A DNA stretch of 64,000 bases from a virus. Shown here in pieces: positions 42,007-51,054 of this stretch; positions within the stretch are counted from its first letter, which is position 1, and each line of letters starts with the position of its first letter. The stretch covers positions 1-64,000 of IMG/VR virus record IMGVR_UViG_3300022562_001814; one strand, given 5' to 3'. The notes below the pieces were generated by a model. The model was given only the letters and a program-made list of their open reading frames with translations, did no database searches and was not told where the DNA came from. The position numbers and the translations under genes are program-made.

Positions 42007-43962
42007 ATGCATAAGCGAGCGCAAAAAAGAACACGTCGTAGTAAGTTTTGGGAAGCCGTATATTTGCCCGGAAAGGGTTTAGAATTAATTCATCCAGAAT
42101 TTAGAAAAATTATGGATGATATGCGTAAGACGGATAAATTAATTCGTGATATGGTAGATCCTGTTAAACCGCTTGTAAGATCCATGCGCTCGCATTTACG
42201 TAGAAGAGATTATTTAGGGGCAGCTGTTTATATAGCAGATTTTCATGCACGCATGAGACATGCGATGCATTTTTTAGATAAATTTATTAACAGTATGGTA
42301 TCTGGTGAAAAAGAATTCTTATTAAGAAGATTTAAACATCCTTCAAAAGAAAAACTTTTCCAATATAACCCAAAAGCAACTTTAGAAGATGTTAAAAGAG
42401 CTGAAGAATTATATGGTCAATTATTAAAAGAAGCTGGCATTTTTGATAAAATCAAAGATGTCGGCACATATACATCTGATTTATTTACTAATATGTTTGG
42501 ACCAGAATCTAGCGCTCGTAGATTAATGGAAAAAAGATTTTCATCTTCTTTTCTTAAAGAAATGAAAGAAGCAACTTCCGATTTAGTTAATGCCGCTGAA
42601 GAATTTATGAATAAATTACTAACTTCTTTAGATAAAATGGAATCAGGCGTATCAAATCGTAATGTAGATTTATATAAAGAACATGCAAAAGAGCTTATTA
42701 GTGAATTTAAAAATTTTCATAAATTATATGTTTCCTATGATAAAAAGTTTTTGCAACCATTAAAAGAAAAACAAGCTTTAATGGATGCTGAAACAAGAGC
42801 TGTAGAAGAAGCTGAACAAAACCGCAAACAACAAGAAGAAAATGCAAAATTAGAACAATTAAGACAAAAAGAATTAGCCGAAATTGAAGAAGCCAGACGT
42901 TCTCCATTCGTTACCCCTTATGTTGAATCGCCTGAAAAACCAACATTACAATCAAAACCTATATCTGAATTTAAAGGTCCAGATTATGAAGAACCGACCA
43001 TTGATGAGTGGAAGGCAAAAGAAGAGTGGAAAACCAAACAGGAGCCGAGTACTGAAGAAGAAAAAATGATTGAAGAAATTGGTAATAGAGCGGAAAGATC
43101 TAAAAAATCTTCTTTATTTATTGATAATATTAATAAATTTGCTTCACAAGATAATGTATTTGATCTATTAAATGAAATTATATCTTATTCAGAAAATATA
43201 GAAAATGAAGATCCTGAAATAAGTGACAAGTTATTATCTGTAGCAAATGATATTATTAATACATATAAAACTGCAGGTATTTTTGATTTTTTAAAAGATA
43301 AAACAAAAAATCAACCCGTTGAACCAGAAAAAAAAACAGAAAAATTAGAACAAAAAACTCAACCTAAAAAAGAACGTCCACAAGAATTAACAGAAGAATA
43401 TAAAAATTTATATACTCCCAAAAAACTTGATTTACCTAATGGTAGAGTAGATAAAGCTTATACAGATGTATCTGTATTAAAAAATATTACTCCAAATAAA
43501 ATGAGAATTACATTAGATACAAGTAGACATCTCATAAATATTTTTATTAAACGTTTAAGTGCAGTTAAAAATATTGATAATATAGAACCATTTATTAATT
43601 CATTTGAATTAAATTTAAGTCCTATTTTAAAACAAGCTGTTTACGATGGATGGGTTGTATCAAGTGATAGTGTATCAGATTCATTTAATCCTAGAGACAA
43701 ATATCTTGAAATATATACCAGATTAGATTTATCAAAAATCGATCCAAAACTAATGGGCACCGCAAAATTACATGTTGCCTGTAGATTATCTGCGGATAAA
43801 GAAATACTTACTATTCGTGGTATTAAAAAACATTTTGATATAGTTAATTTAAAATCTGTTGAAGAAATGGAACAAGAGGCGGAGGCGGCCGCAGAAGCAG
43901 AAGAATATGATGAACCCGACTATGGTGACTATAACGATTACACTTCACAATATGATGAATAA
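42007..43962 (+). CDS. Large hypothetical virion protein
   Basis: A 651-residue protein without a known family. It starts MHKRAQKRTRRSKFWEAVYL, with a basic helical N-terminal domain (HLRRRDYLGAAVYIADFHAR). A coiled coil with a KQQEENAKLEQLRQKELAE stretch follows near residue 285. Two further KxAG segments occur (LLKEAGIFDKIKDVGTYTSD, then TYKTAGIFDFLKDKTK). The C-terminal ~170 residues form a probable alpha/beta domain (NITPNKMRITLDTSRHLINI). The segmented layout with motif-flanked parts suggests proteolytic processing. Its stop overlaps the next start by one base. Confidence 0.7.
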   Translation: MHKRAQKRTRRSKFWEAVYLPGKGLELIHPEFRKIMDDMRKTDKLIRDMVDPVKPLVRSMRSHLRRRDYLGAAVYIADFHARMRHAMHFLDKFINSMVSGEKEFLLRRFKHPSKEKLFQYNPKATLEDVKRAEELYGQLLKEAGIFDKIKDVGTYTSDLFTNMFGPESSARRLMEKRFSSSFLKEMKEATSDLVNAAEEFMNKLLTSLDKMESGVSNRNVDLYKEHAKELISEFKNFHKLYVSYDKKFLQPLKEKQALMDAETRAVEEAEQNRKQQEENAKLEQLRQKELAEIEEARRSPFVTPYVESPEKPTLQSKPISEFKGPDYEEPTIDEWKAKEEWKTKQEPSTEEEKMIEEIGNRAERSKKSSLFIDNINKFASQDNVFDLLNEIISYSENIENEDPEISDKLLSVANDIINTYKTAGIFDFLKDKTKNQPVEPEKKTEKLEQKTQPKKERPQELTEEYKNLYTPKKLDLPNGRVDKAYTDVSVLKNITPNKMRITLDTSRHLINIFIKRLSAVKNIDNIEPFINSFELNLSPILKQAVYDGWVVSSDSVSDSFNPRDKYLEIYTRLDLSKIDPKLMGTAKLHVACRLSADKEILTIRGIKKHFDIVNLKSVEEMEQEAEAAAEAEEYDEPDYGDYNDYTSQYDE

Positions 43963-45050
43963 TGTATAAAAAAGCACAAACATCAATTAATTTATCACAT
44001 GATAGGGCTCGCCAAATTTTAAAGGAAGCCTATGTTAAATTGTTTCATAAAGAGCCTTCTGATGGTGAATTGAATTTTGGGTTAGCTACTGCATTTTTTG
44101 AATCAGGATATGGTCGCGCCGGCGCCGCTAATTGGGCTAAACCTGGGCAATTTGCCAGATGGGCTAGAGAAGGATTATATAATTGGGGAGCTTTAGAGAC
44201 TAGCATTGCGGGTCCAGAAAAAACTTTCGCAAAGTTTAAATCGATGGGACTACACCCTGTTAAAAAATTAGGACGTGATGCCGGACGTCCTGTTTATTTT
44301 TATTTATTTCCTAGTGATTTAGAAGCTGCCCAAGCTTTTTTATTATCATGGGGAAGACCTGATACATTAAAGGCAGCAGCTACTGGTTCACCAAAGGCTG
44401 TTGCTGCTTCTATGAAAAACCATGGGTATTATGAAGGATTTTGGGTTCCACCTGGTAATCCACAAAACAAAAAAATACCACCATTTAAAGAGGCTGGTAG
44501 TAAAGAAGAAGCAGAACGTAATAACATTAGAGATTATGCTAAAGCGCTAAATAGACATGTCGCGACAGTTGTACCCAACAATATCCCAACAACAATTGAA
44601 CCAGAATCGCCACCCTCAGATAATTTTTCTATAGCTGGTATTTTAAATAAAATAAAAAACTTACTTTCACAATTTATATTTGCCTCACAAAAAAATAATT
44701 ATTTAATATCTATAGGCTCCTCATCTGATTATTATTCTTCAATGGAGTATGCAAGAATTCTTGCACAAGCTTTAAATGAATATTTAAATGCCAAATCTAA
44801 AATACATACCGATACCAATAATATAGAAATAGAATGTAGTATTAATGGGGATAAAAAAATAGTATTTATGGCAATTAAAGAATTATCGGAAAATTTAGCA
44901 GAAGTTTTTAAATATGCAACAAAACATATTTCTAATATAGAGCCTTTTATTTTGGTAAATGCTGACTTGAAATCTGATTTACCATTATTGCATCCTAAAA
45001 AAGCCGATCTCTATAATAGAATATTTTATCTTAAATCTGTGAGAAAATAA
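43962..45050 (+). CDS. Lysozyme/transglycosylase-like virion protein
   Basis: After MYKKAQTSIN, residues about 15-120 resemble a lysozyme-superfamily fold: LNFGLATAFFESGYGRAGAA (ES-x-x-G catalytic Glu motif), then LYNWGALETSIAGPEKTF (typical 'NxGA' substrate loop). The C-terminal half is helical and unrelated (YARILAQALNEYLNAKSKIH). It probably cuts peptidoglycan during entry as an internal virion protein; substrate specificity cannot be read. It shares one base with its upstream and downstream neighbours. Confidence 0.68.
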   Translation: MYKKAQTSINLSHDRARQILKEAYVKLFHKEPSDGELNFGLATAFFESGYGRAGAANWAKPGQFARWAREGLYNWGALETSIAGPEKTFAKFKSMGLHPVKKLGRDAGRPVYFYLFPSDLEAAQAFLLSWGRPDTLKAAATGSPKAVAASMKNHGYYEGFWVPPGNPQNKKIPPFKEAGSKEEAERNNIRDYAKALNRHVATVVPNNIPTTIEPESPPSDNFSIAGILNKIKNLLSQFIFASQKNNYLISIGSSSDYYSSMEYARILAQALNEYLNAKSKIHTDTNNIEIECSINGDKKIVFMAIKELSENLAEVFKYATKHISNIEPFILVNADLKSDLPLLHPKKADLYNRIFYLKSVRK

Positions 45051-45385
45051 TGAGTAAATTAGCAGGATTATTACCAAAACTAAAAGGGGAATTAGTGGAA
45101 GTTTCTGTTGGTGATGATTATGAAGATATTGTTTTAAGTGATACTACCAAAAAAGTTAATGGAGTAATTTTTGGAGTTTTAGAAGATATTGTAGATGATT
45201 TTATGATTCTTAATTCTTTATATGTTAATAAAGATGGAGAAATAAAAACCGGAAATATCGTATATATAAATATTTTTCAAATAAAAATATTTACTAAAAT
45301 TAAATCACAAGGCTCATTAAATGATGTCTTATTAAGCTCTGCTCATAGTAGAAGAATAAAACAACTTTTGGGTCTTAATGAATAA
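45050..45385 (+). CDS. Small beta-rich hypothetical protein
   Basis: A 111-residue protein (MSKLAGLLPKLKGELVEVSV...). The sequence GVIFGVLEDIVDDFMILNSL then IVYINIFQIKIFTKI looks like a small five-strand barrel of the Sm/SH3 general type, but no true Hfq or Sm signature is present. It overlaps the next gene by 8 bp. Unknown role. Confidence 0.65.
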   Translation: MSKLAGLLPKLKGELVEVSVGDDYEDIVLSDTTKKVNGVIFGVLEDIVDDFMILNSLYVNKDGEIKTGNIVYINIFQIKIFTKIKSQGSLNDVLLSSAHSRRIKQLLGLNE

Positions 45386-46076
45386 TATCATAATTAATGC
45401 TAAGATATTTGAAGAACTTTGTGAAATATCTAGTATAGATCTATTTAAAATTGCTATTATTAGAAAAATACCAAAAGGTTATTGGGGTATTTTTTCAGAG
45501 GAAGGAAAATTATTAGGAAAATTCAAAACTAAACGAAAAGCTGTTAAAAGATTAAAGCAAATAGAATATTTTAAAAAACATAAAAAGAAAAAAGCATCTA
45601 TTGAAGGCGATACATATTCGTCTGTTTTAAGAGAGTTAAATGATAAATATCCTGAAAAAATCATTCAACAATTTAAAAAAGTATTTAAAGAAGAATTTGA
45701 TAATGCTTTAATTGAAGGAAAAGAAAATCCAGAAGAAATTGCTTTAGATAGCGCTTTACAATTAATTGATGAATTAGATCGAGAATTATCCAAAACGGCT
45801 TCAGCAATTGAAATGGGAGATCCTATTTATGCGGGCAAATATATAGCTGAAATTATTAAATTTTTAATGAGAAGAATTTCCCCCGAAAGAAGACAAAAAT
45901 CGATTCATGGTCTTAAGAAAAAAATTTATTCATTAAATGAATATGATATTTCAAATAAAAAAATGCCAGCTTCATCAAGTTTGGGGCAAGCAATTTCTTT
46001 AACAAAAAATTTATTAATGATGCATTCTCCACAATATGTTAGGTCGGTGCTTAATAGTGTAGTGGAGCATTTATGA
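45378..46076 (+). CDS. Hypothetical protein
   Basis: A 232-residue protein. The N-terminal ~55 residues contain GYWGIFSEEGKLLGKFKTKR then AVKRLKQIEYFKKHKKKK, a small beta hairpin followed by a basic helix. The remainder is helical (LRELNDKYPEKIIQQFKKVF) with an ELSKTASAIEMGD segment in the middle. No family recognised. ATG overlaps the previous gene and the stop overlaps the phosphatase start. Confidence 0.67.
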   Translation: MNNIIINAKIFEELCEISSIDLFKIAIIRKIPKGYWGIFSEEGKLLGKFKTKRKAVKRLKQIEYFKKHKKKKASIEGDTYSSVLRELNDKYPEKIIQQFKKVFKEEFDNALIEGKENPEEIALDSALQLIDELDRELSKTASAIEMGDPIYAGKYIAEIIKFLMRRISPERRQKSIHGLKKKIYSLNEYDISNKKMPASSSLGQAISLTKNLLMMHSPQYVRSVLNSVVEHL

Positions 46077-46834
46077 TTAAAAATTTTCATTTTGTTAGAG
46101 ATCATTTGTGGCGTGGTAGCGCTCCAACACCAGAAGACGTTATAGCTTTACATAAAGAATTGGGCATTCAACATATCATATCTTTAGATGAATTATCCGG
46201 AGAAAATATTTCTAATATATGTAAAAAATTAAATATTAAACAAACTATTATTCCTTTAGATTCTAATCTTCGAAGTGTGAAATATTTATTAAAGCATAAT
46301 ATACATTCATTAATAAATAATGATGTTCCTACATTTGTGCACTGTAGAAGAGGTAAAGATCGTACTGGTTTATTTCTTGCTTTATGTCGTTGTATTTTAG
46401 ACAAATGGGATTGTAAAAAAGCTATTAAAGAGGCAGAAAAATTAGGTTTCGGTACTGGACTAGAATATCCGTTAGAAAAATTTTATATCAAATTAATAAA
46501 ACGTGCCTGCACTCATCATCAAGATGATAATCATCTTGATGATATTAGAAGTAACATAGCAGATTTAAATAGAGAATATCGTGATTATACTTTAGATAGC
46601 TTATATCCATTATCATGGTCTCCTTATACCGATATTTCTACGAGATATTATCCAGGTTCACAAATGTATAAAGAATATCCTGAACAATATGTAACGAGAG
46701 AAGAATATGGTTTAAAAGGTATTAATAATAAGACACAAGATTCTAATATGATTCCACAAGTTGGCATTTATGATGCAAATACTCAAATAACTAATTTTGT
46801 TGGACCAAGTTTGGTTGGGGGCGGATTTGTCTAA
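46073..46834 (+). CDS. Dual-specificity / protein tyrosine phosphatase
   Basis: Cysteine-based phosphatase. An N-terminal WRGSAPTPEDVIALHKELGI and IQHIISLDELSG are typical of DSP-type enzymes. The P-loop is VHCRRGKDRTGLFLAL, with nucleophile Cys91 and Arg97 (HCx5R). A following KAIKEAEKLGFG helix completes the domain by residue ~145. The last ~110 residues (YPLSWSPYTDISTRYYPGSQ) are Tyr/Pro-rich and unrecognised. Substrate unknown: phosphotyrosine, phospholipid or nucleotide are all possible. It lies among virion genes, so it might be packaged and delivered to the host. Confidence 0.86.
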   Translation: MIKNFHFVRDHLWRGSAPTPEDVIALHKELGIQHIISLDELSGENISNICKKLNIKQTIIPLDSNLRSVKYLLKHNIHSLINNDVPTFVHCRRGKDRTGLFLALCRCILDKWDCKKAIKEAEKLGFGTGLEYPLEKFYIKLIKRACTHHQDDNHLDDIRSNIADLNREYRDYTLDSLYPLSWSPYTDISTRYYPGSQMYKEYPEQYVTREEYGLKGINNKTQDSNMIPQVGIYDANTQITNFVGPSLVGGGFV

Positions 46835-47459
46835 AAAAAGAACATATGCTTTTATGATGAATTATCAAATTTCTGATAATGAAAAACGTCAAGCCTCACA
46901 ACTAATGCGATGGTTAAATTATTCTATAGAAAAACTTGATCAATGTGATGATCATCTTAATTTAATTTATACACCATTTAAAAAAAATACTCAAATACCA
47001 GTTGATCGTATATTTGAAAATAGATTTTATTTAAGACAGTTTAGAGATAAAATAGTAGAAAATTTTAATAATTTTAAAAAAATCGCTTTTAAATCTTATG
47101 TTTTAATGCAGCATTTTATTTCTGACACTCAAACAGAGAAATTAATTAAATCTTTTGTTGCATCAGTTGAAGATATAGAGGTTCAGGTTAACAGAGTAGT
47201 AGATTTATTTTCAAATTTAAAATCTGATGAATTTCCTCAAGCTATCGTTACTGGTATTGAAAATATTAAAAAAGAAATAGCACAATACAAACAAATTGTG
47301 GATGAAAGAATTTTAACTCATTTACAAAATAACATTTTAGCTAGAAATTGGGTTGATAATATTAGTGATGAGTTACAAGAAAAAGTAGAAAAGAAGTCTC
47401 CATTAGTAATGAGATTAATGGGAGATCGTATGAAAATGTTAAAAGAACCGGAATATTAA
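46827..47459 (+). CDS. Helical hypothetical protein, TTG start
   Basis: TTG at 46827 is preferred: GGGGGCGG lies just ahead and the codon overlaps the end of the phosphatase gene. An earlier TTG at 46797 lacks such a site. The product is then 210 residues and nearly all helical (QASQLMRWLNYSIEKLDQCD; SVEDIEVQVNRVVDLFSNLK). Coiled-coil type, no family recognised. Confidence 0.68.
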   Translation: MSKKRTYAFMMNYQISDNEKRQASQLMRWLNYSIEKLDQCDDHLNLIYTPFKKNTQIPVDRIFENRFYLRQFRDKIVENFNNFKKIAFKSYVLMQHFISDTQTEKLIKSFVASVEDIEVQVNRVVDLFSNLKSDEFPQAIVTGIENIKKEIAQYKQIVDERILTHLQNNILARNWVDNISDELQEKVEKKSPLVMRLMGDRMKMLKEPEY

Positions 47460-47502
47460 GCAATATCAAAGCATTTATTTGAACAAATATTAACGAGGAT
47501 AT

Positions 47503-47643
47503 ATGATTACCAAATATAGCAACGTAGAAGCGATTAATATTGTAGAGCCAATTGATCTCGTTAATGAAGATACAAAGCGTAAATTAGACAACTTAAAAGA
47601 TTCAAAATCCGATGAGGATTCTGAAATAGACAAAAAAGATTAG
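47503..47643 (+). CDS. Small acidic protein, 46 residues
   Basis: A short gene filling the gap before the protease/scaffold gene: ATG 47503 to TAG 47641, with GAGG five bases ahead. The product (MITKYSNVEAINIVEPIDLV...) ends in a strongly charged tail (DSKSDEDSEIDKKD). It ends 7 bp before the next start. Its good ribosome site and exact fit make it likely real. Function unknown; location suggests a head-assembly role. Confidence 0.62.
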   Translation: MITKYSNVEAINIVEPIDLVNEDTKRKLDNLKDSKSDEDSEIDKKD

Positions 47644-47650
47644 GATATTA

Positions 47651-50600
47651 ATGTTTACTAAAATAGGCGAATTATCAGAAATTAGTTCAAATAATGTTCA
47701 ATCTGTAGAATCGGTATTGGCAGAATTAAATGATACTGATATTAATGAACATTTTAGAAAATTTGCAACTCAATTAAAAAGAATTGCTCCCAAAGCTGAT
47801 GATTTTCTTTATTTTAGCTGTGTAATGATGACTGCCGCTGAAGCTTCAGCTTTAAATTCTGACGGAACCCCCAAATTATCTAAAGATGGTAGTCCTATTA
47901 AAGTTAGTTGGGAAGTATCTCCTTCAGGTTCTTGGAAATGGGTTAGCAATGATCCGTCCATTCAAGCTTATAAAAATCATAATGGTGATATATTTGCTGA
48001 AGCAGAATTATTAAAAGCTTATAAAAAATGGGTTGGAAAGCCTCTTTGTATTGATCATAAATCAGATTCTGTAGATGCTATTAGAGGTATTATATTAGAT
48101 ACTTATTATGATCGTTTAAATAAAAAAGTAATAGCATTATGTGCTTTAGATAAAATATCATATCCAGAATTAGCTCGCGGTATTACTAGTGGTTATAAAA
48201 CCTCAGTATCAATGGGTACGAGAGTTGGTAAGGCTATATGTTATGATTGTGGGCAAGTTGCTACGGCAGAACGTGAATTTTGTCAACATATGCGGTCTAA
48301 ATCTTGTTATGGGGAAATAAATGTTGATTTAGATCCGATAGAACTTTCAATAGTGGTTAATGGAGCTGATCCCCAGGCTAAAATTCGTACAATTTTAGCT
48401 GCAGCTAATGATTTACGTCACAATATTGAAAATAAAGAAGAAGAAATTAATAAACTTTCAACTAACCACGCTTCGGCGTCAAAGTTTAAAGAATTAGAAG
48501 AAGATTTAAAAAAAATATCTGATAAGTTAGCTGATTTAAAAGCGGATTTAGAACAAGAAGATAATGCTTCAGCTAATGATGCTCCTTACGGACAATCAGG
48601 TGATTTAAATATGAAAGAGTCGGATTTACCAAACACTGATCAAAGTTTAAGTTTTCCGGCTAGATTAGCATCTAATAATAATGCATTAATAAGTGAATTG
48701 CAAGATTTGCGAAATTCTGTTAATGCTATGGAAAAGAGTTTAGTTACTTTATCGCATAAAATCAAAGAGGAAATTATGTCTGTTAATTCAAATAATGGTA
48801 TAAACAAAGAAGGTTATTTTCAAGGTGCTGGCGGAGCAAACGAACCCGCCCCTCATCAAGTTAAATATCCAAAAGAACCAATGAATGAACAACTTCGTCA
48901 AACTGGCGATAAACATATGTTAGGCGTTGATAATATGGGTTCAGTTGATAGTATGTTTCCCGGCGATAAAGAAAAGAAAGAATTAGTACAACGCGCTGAA
49001 ATCGAAGAACGCGCTATGCGCCGTGCTGCCGCTCTTCAAAAAGCCAAGGAGAACCTAATGAAATCAAAAGAGGCATATTTCCAGGGCGGCGGAGATGTTA
49101 ATGAGCCCACCCCTGGCAAACCAAAATACACCAAAGATCCTTTGAATGAAAGAGATCGTGAAAAAGAAGATAAACAAATGGTTGGTAAAAAACCATTCCC
49201 AGATGTAGGTGATGTTGAAGATCTCTATCCAGAAGATAAGAAAAAGAAAGAATTACTTCAACGCGCTTCACTTAAAGCTAAATTCGTTAGAGTTGCTGGT
49301 GAAGATGGCGCTCAAGATATGGGGCAAAGCGGATGGCAAGTATCTCGTGATGGTGAAGTATTATTTACAGCCACAGTAGATGAAATTACTGGTGGCAATG
49401 TTGAAGGTTTATATGATGTAGTTGCTAGCAAAGAATTTGCAACTAAACTTTTGGAAAAAGTTTATAAAGTTGGGGCAGATAAAGCTGCTAAACTTTATAA
49501 AGGCGCACAGGCTGTCGCCGATGTTGGTATGCCTCCAGTTGCTGATGCAGGTGGACCCGCTCCGGTTCCCGCTATGGATATGGCTCCAGTAGGTGGAGCA
49601 GGAGTTCCTGCTAATGATTTTGAAGCGGCTCCTGAACACGAAGCTGCTCCCGAAGCAGAAGGTGATCCTAAAGAAGTTGCTCTTAAATTAGCTGAAGAAA
49701 TGCGTGATCGTGCTTCAGATTTATTGGAGGCAGTTAGAGTGTTAACTGGTGAACAAACTGAAATGGGTGAATTAGAAGGTTTAACTGAAAAAGCAGCTTC
49801 TCAAGAATTAAAGCCACTCGTTAAAATGAAGAAAACACTTAATGCTTCACTAATTGTTGGTATGAAACAAGCAATTGCTGAACTTCACGAACACCAAGAA
49901 GAATTGAATCTTATTAGTGATATCCTTGATGAAGGAACACATAATGATTACACAGATACAGTTATTGATGAAGCTATAGTTGATGCAAAACATGCTTTAG
50001 CAGATGTTAGAGATTTAATGTTAGCGTTTGTTAAATATGCTCGTGGTTCTGAACAACTTGTTAAACAAGCTCAATCTTTAGATATGTCAATGGGTGATGA
50101 TATGGCTATGGATGATGATATGTCCGTAGATGATGATATGTCAATGGGTGACGACATGGCTGTGGATGATGATATGGGTATGGATGATGATATGTCGATG
50201 GCTATGGATATGGATAAAGATGATGAAGAATGTGATACAGCTATGGATGATGATATGGCTGAATCCGATGAAAATGAAGTAATGGTTGATGTAGACCCTA
50301 GTTCATTACAAGGCAAAAAAATTGAATTAAAATCAGCTCAACTTAATTCAAAAGAAGCTCGCGCAGAACTTCGTGCAAAATTGGCTGCAGAGGCACTTAA
50401 ATTTTCTCCAATGTTAGATGAAGCTAATAGATTAGCTGATGGACAAACTGAACTTGACGTTAAACCATCTGATAATTTAGGCAGAGTTGAAACATTGCCA
50501 GAACAACACAAAGTTATGCTCGATGTCGCTGAAGCTCCTCCAAAAGTTCGTAAAGGTGCTGCACGTCTAGATACACTTATTAAACAAAAGAAAGTTGCTG

Positions 50601-51043
50601 TTACAGATCTAGATACTCTTGTTGCACAAGGATTAGATTCAGAAGTTGTTAAATACTGGAAACAATTCTATGGCGAAGCTGGTAAAGAGGGTTCCGAATT
50701 TGCTTCAGATCTTCTTAAAGAACATGCCAAAGCTCAAGTTGATGAAGAGGTTAGTAAATTTAAAATTAAAATTTCTCGTGCTTATGAGCTTACCAATGAA
50801 ATGGTACGTCGTGGACTTGTAGCTGATGAACGCGCCGCAATCACTGCTCAAGTTGATGATATGATGTCCTGGAACGACGAGGGTTTTGAGGCTATGAAAC
50901 GCGTTGTTAATAAACATCCATTAAAAAAATCAGCTTCATTTCCTCAAGTAGGTATGATAGGTTCAGGCGAGCCGGTCTCGCAAGTTCAAGAATTTAGTTT
51001 ACAAGATGCTTTAGACCAGGCTTTTGCTAATCGTAGATTCTAA
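47651..51043 (+). CDS. Prohead protease fused to acidic scaffold-like region
   Basis: A 1130-residue protein. The first ~260 residues look like a phage head-maturation protease of the S78/U9-type group: KPLCIDHKSDSVDAIRGIIL (His136), GYKTSVSMGTRVG (Ser187 the likely nucleophile) and a CYDCGQVATAEREFCQHM cysteine cluster. Then a helical linker (residues 260-370) and two copies of a ~90-residue block starting EGYFQGAGGANEP (Tyr389) and EAYFQGGGDVNEP (Tyr476). Residues ~811-880 are an Asp-Met-rich repeat. A helical C-terminus follows. In-frame starts with good ribosome sites at 48776 and 49058 could give separate scaffold forms, as in lambda C/Nu3. The catalytic assignment is inference. Confidence 0.78.
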   Translation: MFTKIGELSEISSNNVQSVESVLAELNDTDINEHFRKFATQLKRIAPKADDFLYFSCVMMTAAEASALNSDGTPKLSKDGSPIKVSWEVSPSGSWKWVSNDPSIQAYKNHNGDIFAEAELLKAYKKWVGKPLCIDHKSDSVDAIRGIILDTYYDRLNKKVIALCALDKISYPELARGITSGYKTSVSMGTRVGKAICYDCGQVATAEREFCQHMRSKSCYGEINVDLDPIELSIVVNGADPQAKIRTILAAANDLRHNIENKEEEINKLSTNHASASKFKELEEDLKKISDKLADLKADLEQEDNASANDAPYGQSGDLNMKESDLPNTDQSLSFPARLASNNNALISELQDLRNSVNAMEKSLVTLSHKIKEEIMSVNSNNGINKEGYFQGAGGANEPAPHQVKYPKEPMNEQLRQTGDKHMLGVDNMGSVDSMFPGDKEKKELVQRAEIEERAMRRAAALQKAKENLMKSKEAYFQGGGDVNEPTPGKPKYTKDPLNERDREKEDKQMVGKKPFPDVGDVEDLYPEDKKKKELLQRASLKAKFVRVAGEDGAQDMGQSGWQVSRDGEVLFTATVDEITGGNVEGLYDVVASKEFATKLLEKVYKVGADKAAKLYKGAQAVADVGMPPVADAGGPAPVPAMDMAPVGGAGVPANDFEAAPEHEAAPEAEGDPKEVALKLAEEMRDRASDLLEAVRVLTGEQTEMGELEGLTEKAASQELKPLVKMKKTLNASLIVGMKQAIAELHEHQEELNLISDILDEGTHNDYTDTVIDEAIVDAKHALADVRDLMLAFVKYARGSEQLVKQAQSLDMSMGDDMAMDDDMSVDDDMSMGDDMAVDDDMGMDDDMSMAMDMDKDDEECDTAMDDDMAESDENEVMVDVDPSSLQGKKIELKSAQLNSKEARAELRAKLAAEALKFSPMLDEANRLADGQTELDVKPSDNLGRVETLPEQHKVMLDVAEAPPKVRKGAARLDTLIKQKKVAVTDLDTLVAQGLDSEVVKYWKQFYGEAGKEGSEFASDLLKEHAKAQVDEEVSKFKIKISRAYELTNEMVRRGLVADERAAITAQVDDMMSWNDEGFEAMKRVVNKHPLKKSASFPQVGMIGSGEPVSQVQEFSLQDALDQAFANRRF
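48776..51043 (+). CDS. Predicted nested scaffold product (in-frame internal start)
   Basis: ATG 48776 lies in frame with the larger gene and has AGAGG five bases ahead; it would give 755 residues (MSVNSNNGINKEGYFQG...). A second in-frame ATG at 49058 has a perfect AAGGAG six bases ahead and would give 661 residues (MKSKEAYFQGGG...). Both start just before a YFQG(A/G)GG repeat, so each product would begin with that motif. Both lack the protease domain. Phage head genes of this kind often make scaffold this way. Expression is predicted only. Confidence 0.5.
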   Translation: MSVNSNNGINKEGYFQGAGGANEPAPHQVKYPKEPMNEQLRQTGDKHMLGVDNMGSVDSMFPGDKEKKELVQRAEIEERAMRRAAALQKAKENLMKSKEAYFQGGGDVNEPTPGKPKYTKDPLNERDREKEDKQMVGKKPFPDVGDVEDLYPEDKKKKELLQRASLKAKFVRVAGEDGAQDMGQSGWQVSRDGEVLFTATVDEITGGNVEGLYDVVASKEFATKLLEKVYKVGADKAAKLYKGAQAVADVGMPPVADAGGPAPVPAMDMAPVGGAGVPANDFEAAPEHEAAPEAEGDPKEVALKLAEEMRDRASDLLEAVRVLTGEQTEMGELEGLTEKAASQELKPLVKMKKTLNASLIVGMKQAIAELHEHQEELNLISDILDEGTHNDYTDTVIDEAIVDAKHALADVRDLMLAFVKYARGSEQLVKQAQSLDMSMGDDMAMDDDMSVDDDMSMGDDMAVDDDMGMDDDMSMAMDMDKDDEECDTAMDDDMAESDENEVMVDVDPSSLQGKKIELKSAQLNSKEARAELRAKLAAEALKFSPMLDEANRLADGQTELDVKPSDNLGRVETLPEQHKVMLDVAEAPPKVRKGAARLDTLIKQKKVAVTDLDTLVAQGLDSEVVKYWKQFYGEAGKEGSEFASDLLKEHAKAQVDEEVSKFKIKISRAYELTNEMVRRGLVADERAAITAQVDDMMSWNDEGFEAMKRVVNKHPLKKSASFPQVGMIGSGEPVSQVQEFSLQDALDQAFANRRF

Positions 51044-51054
51044 TAGGAAATATT

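Noticed and set aside
45050-45385. Hfq/Sm RNA-binding protein
   Set aside because: The strand pattern is suggestive but the Sm1/Sm2 signature residues are not visible, so it is left as hypothetical.
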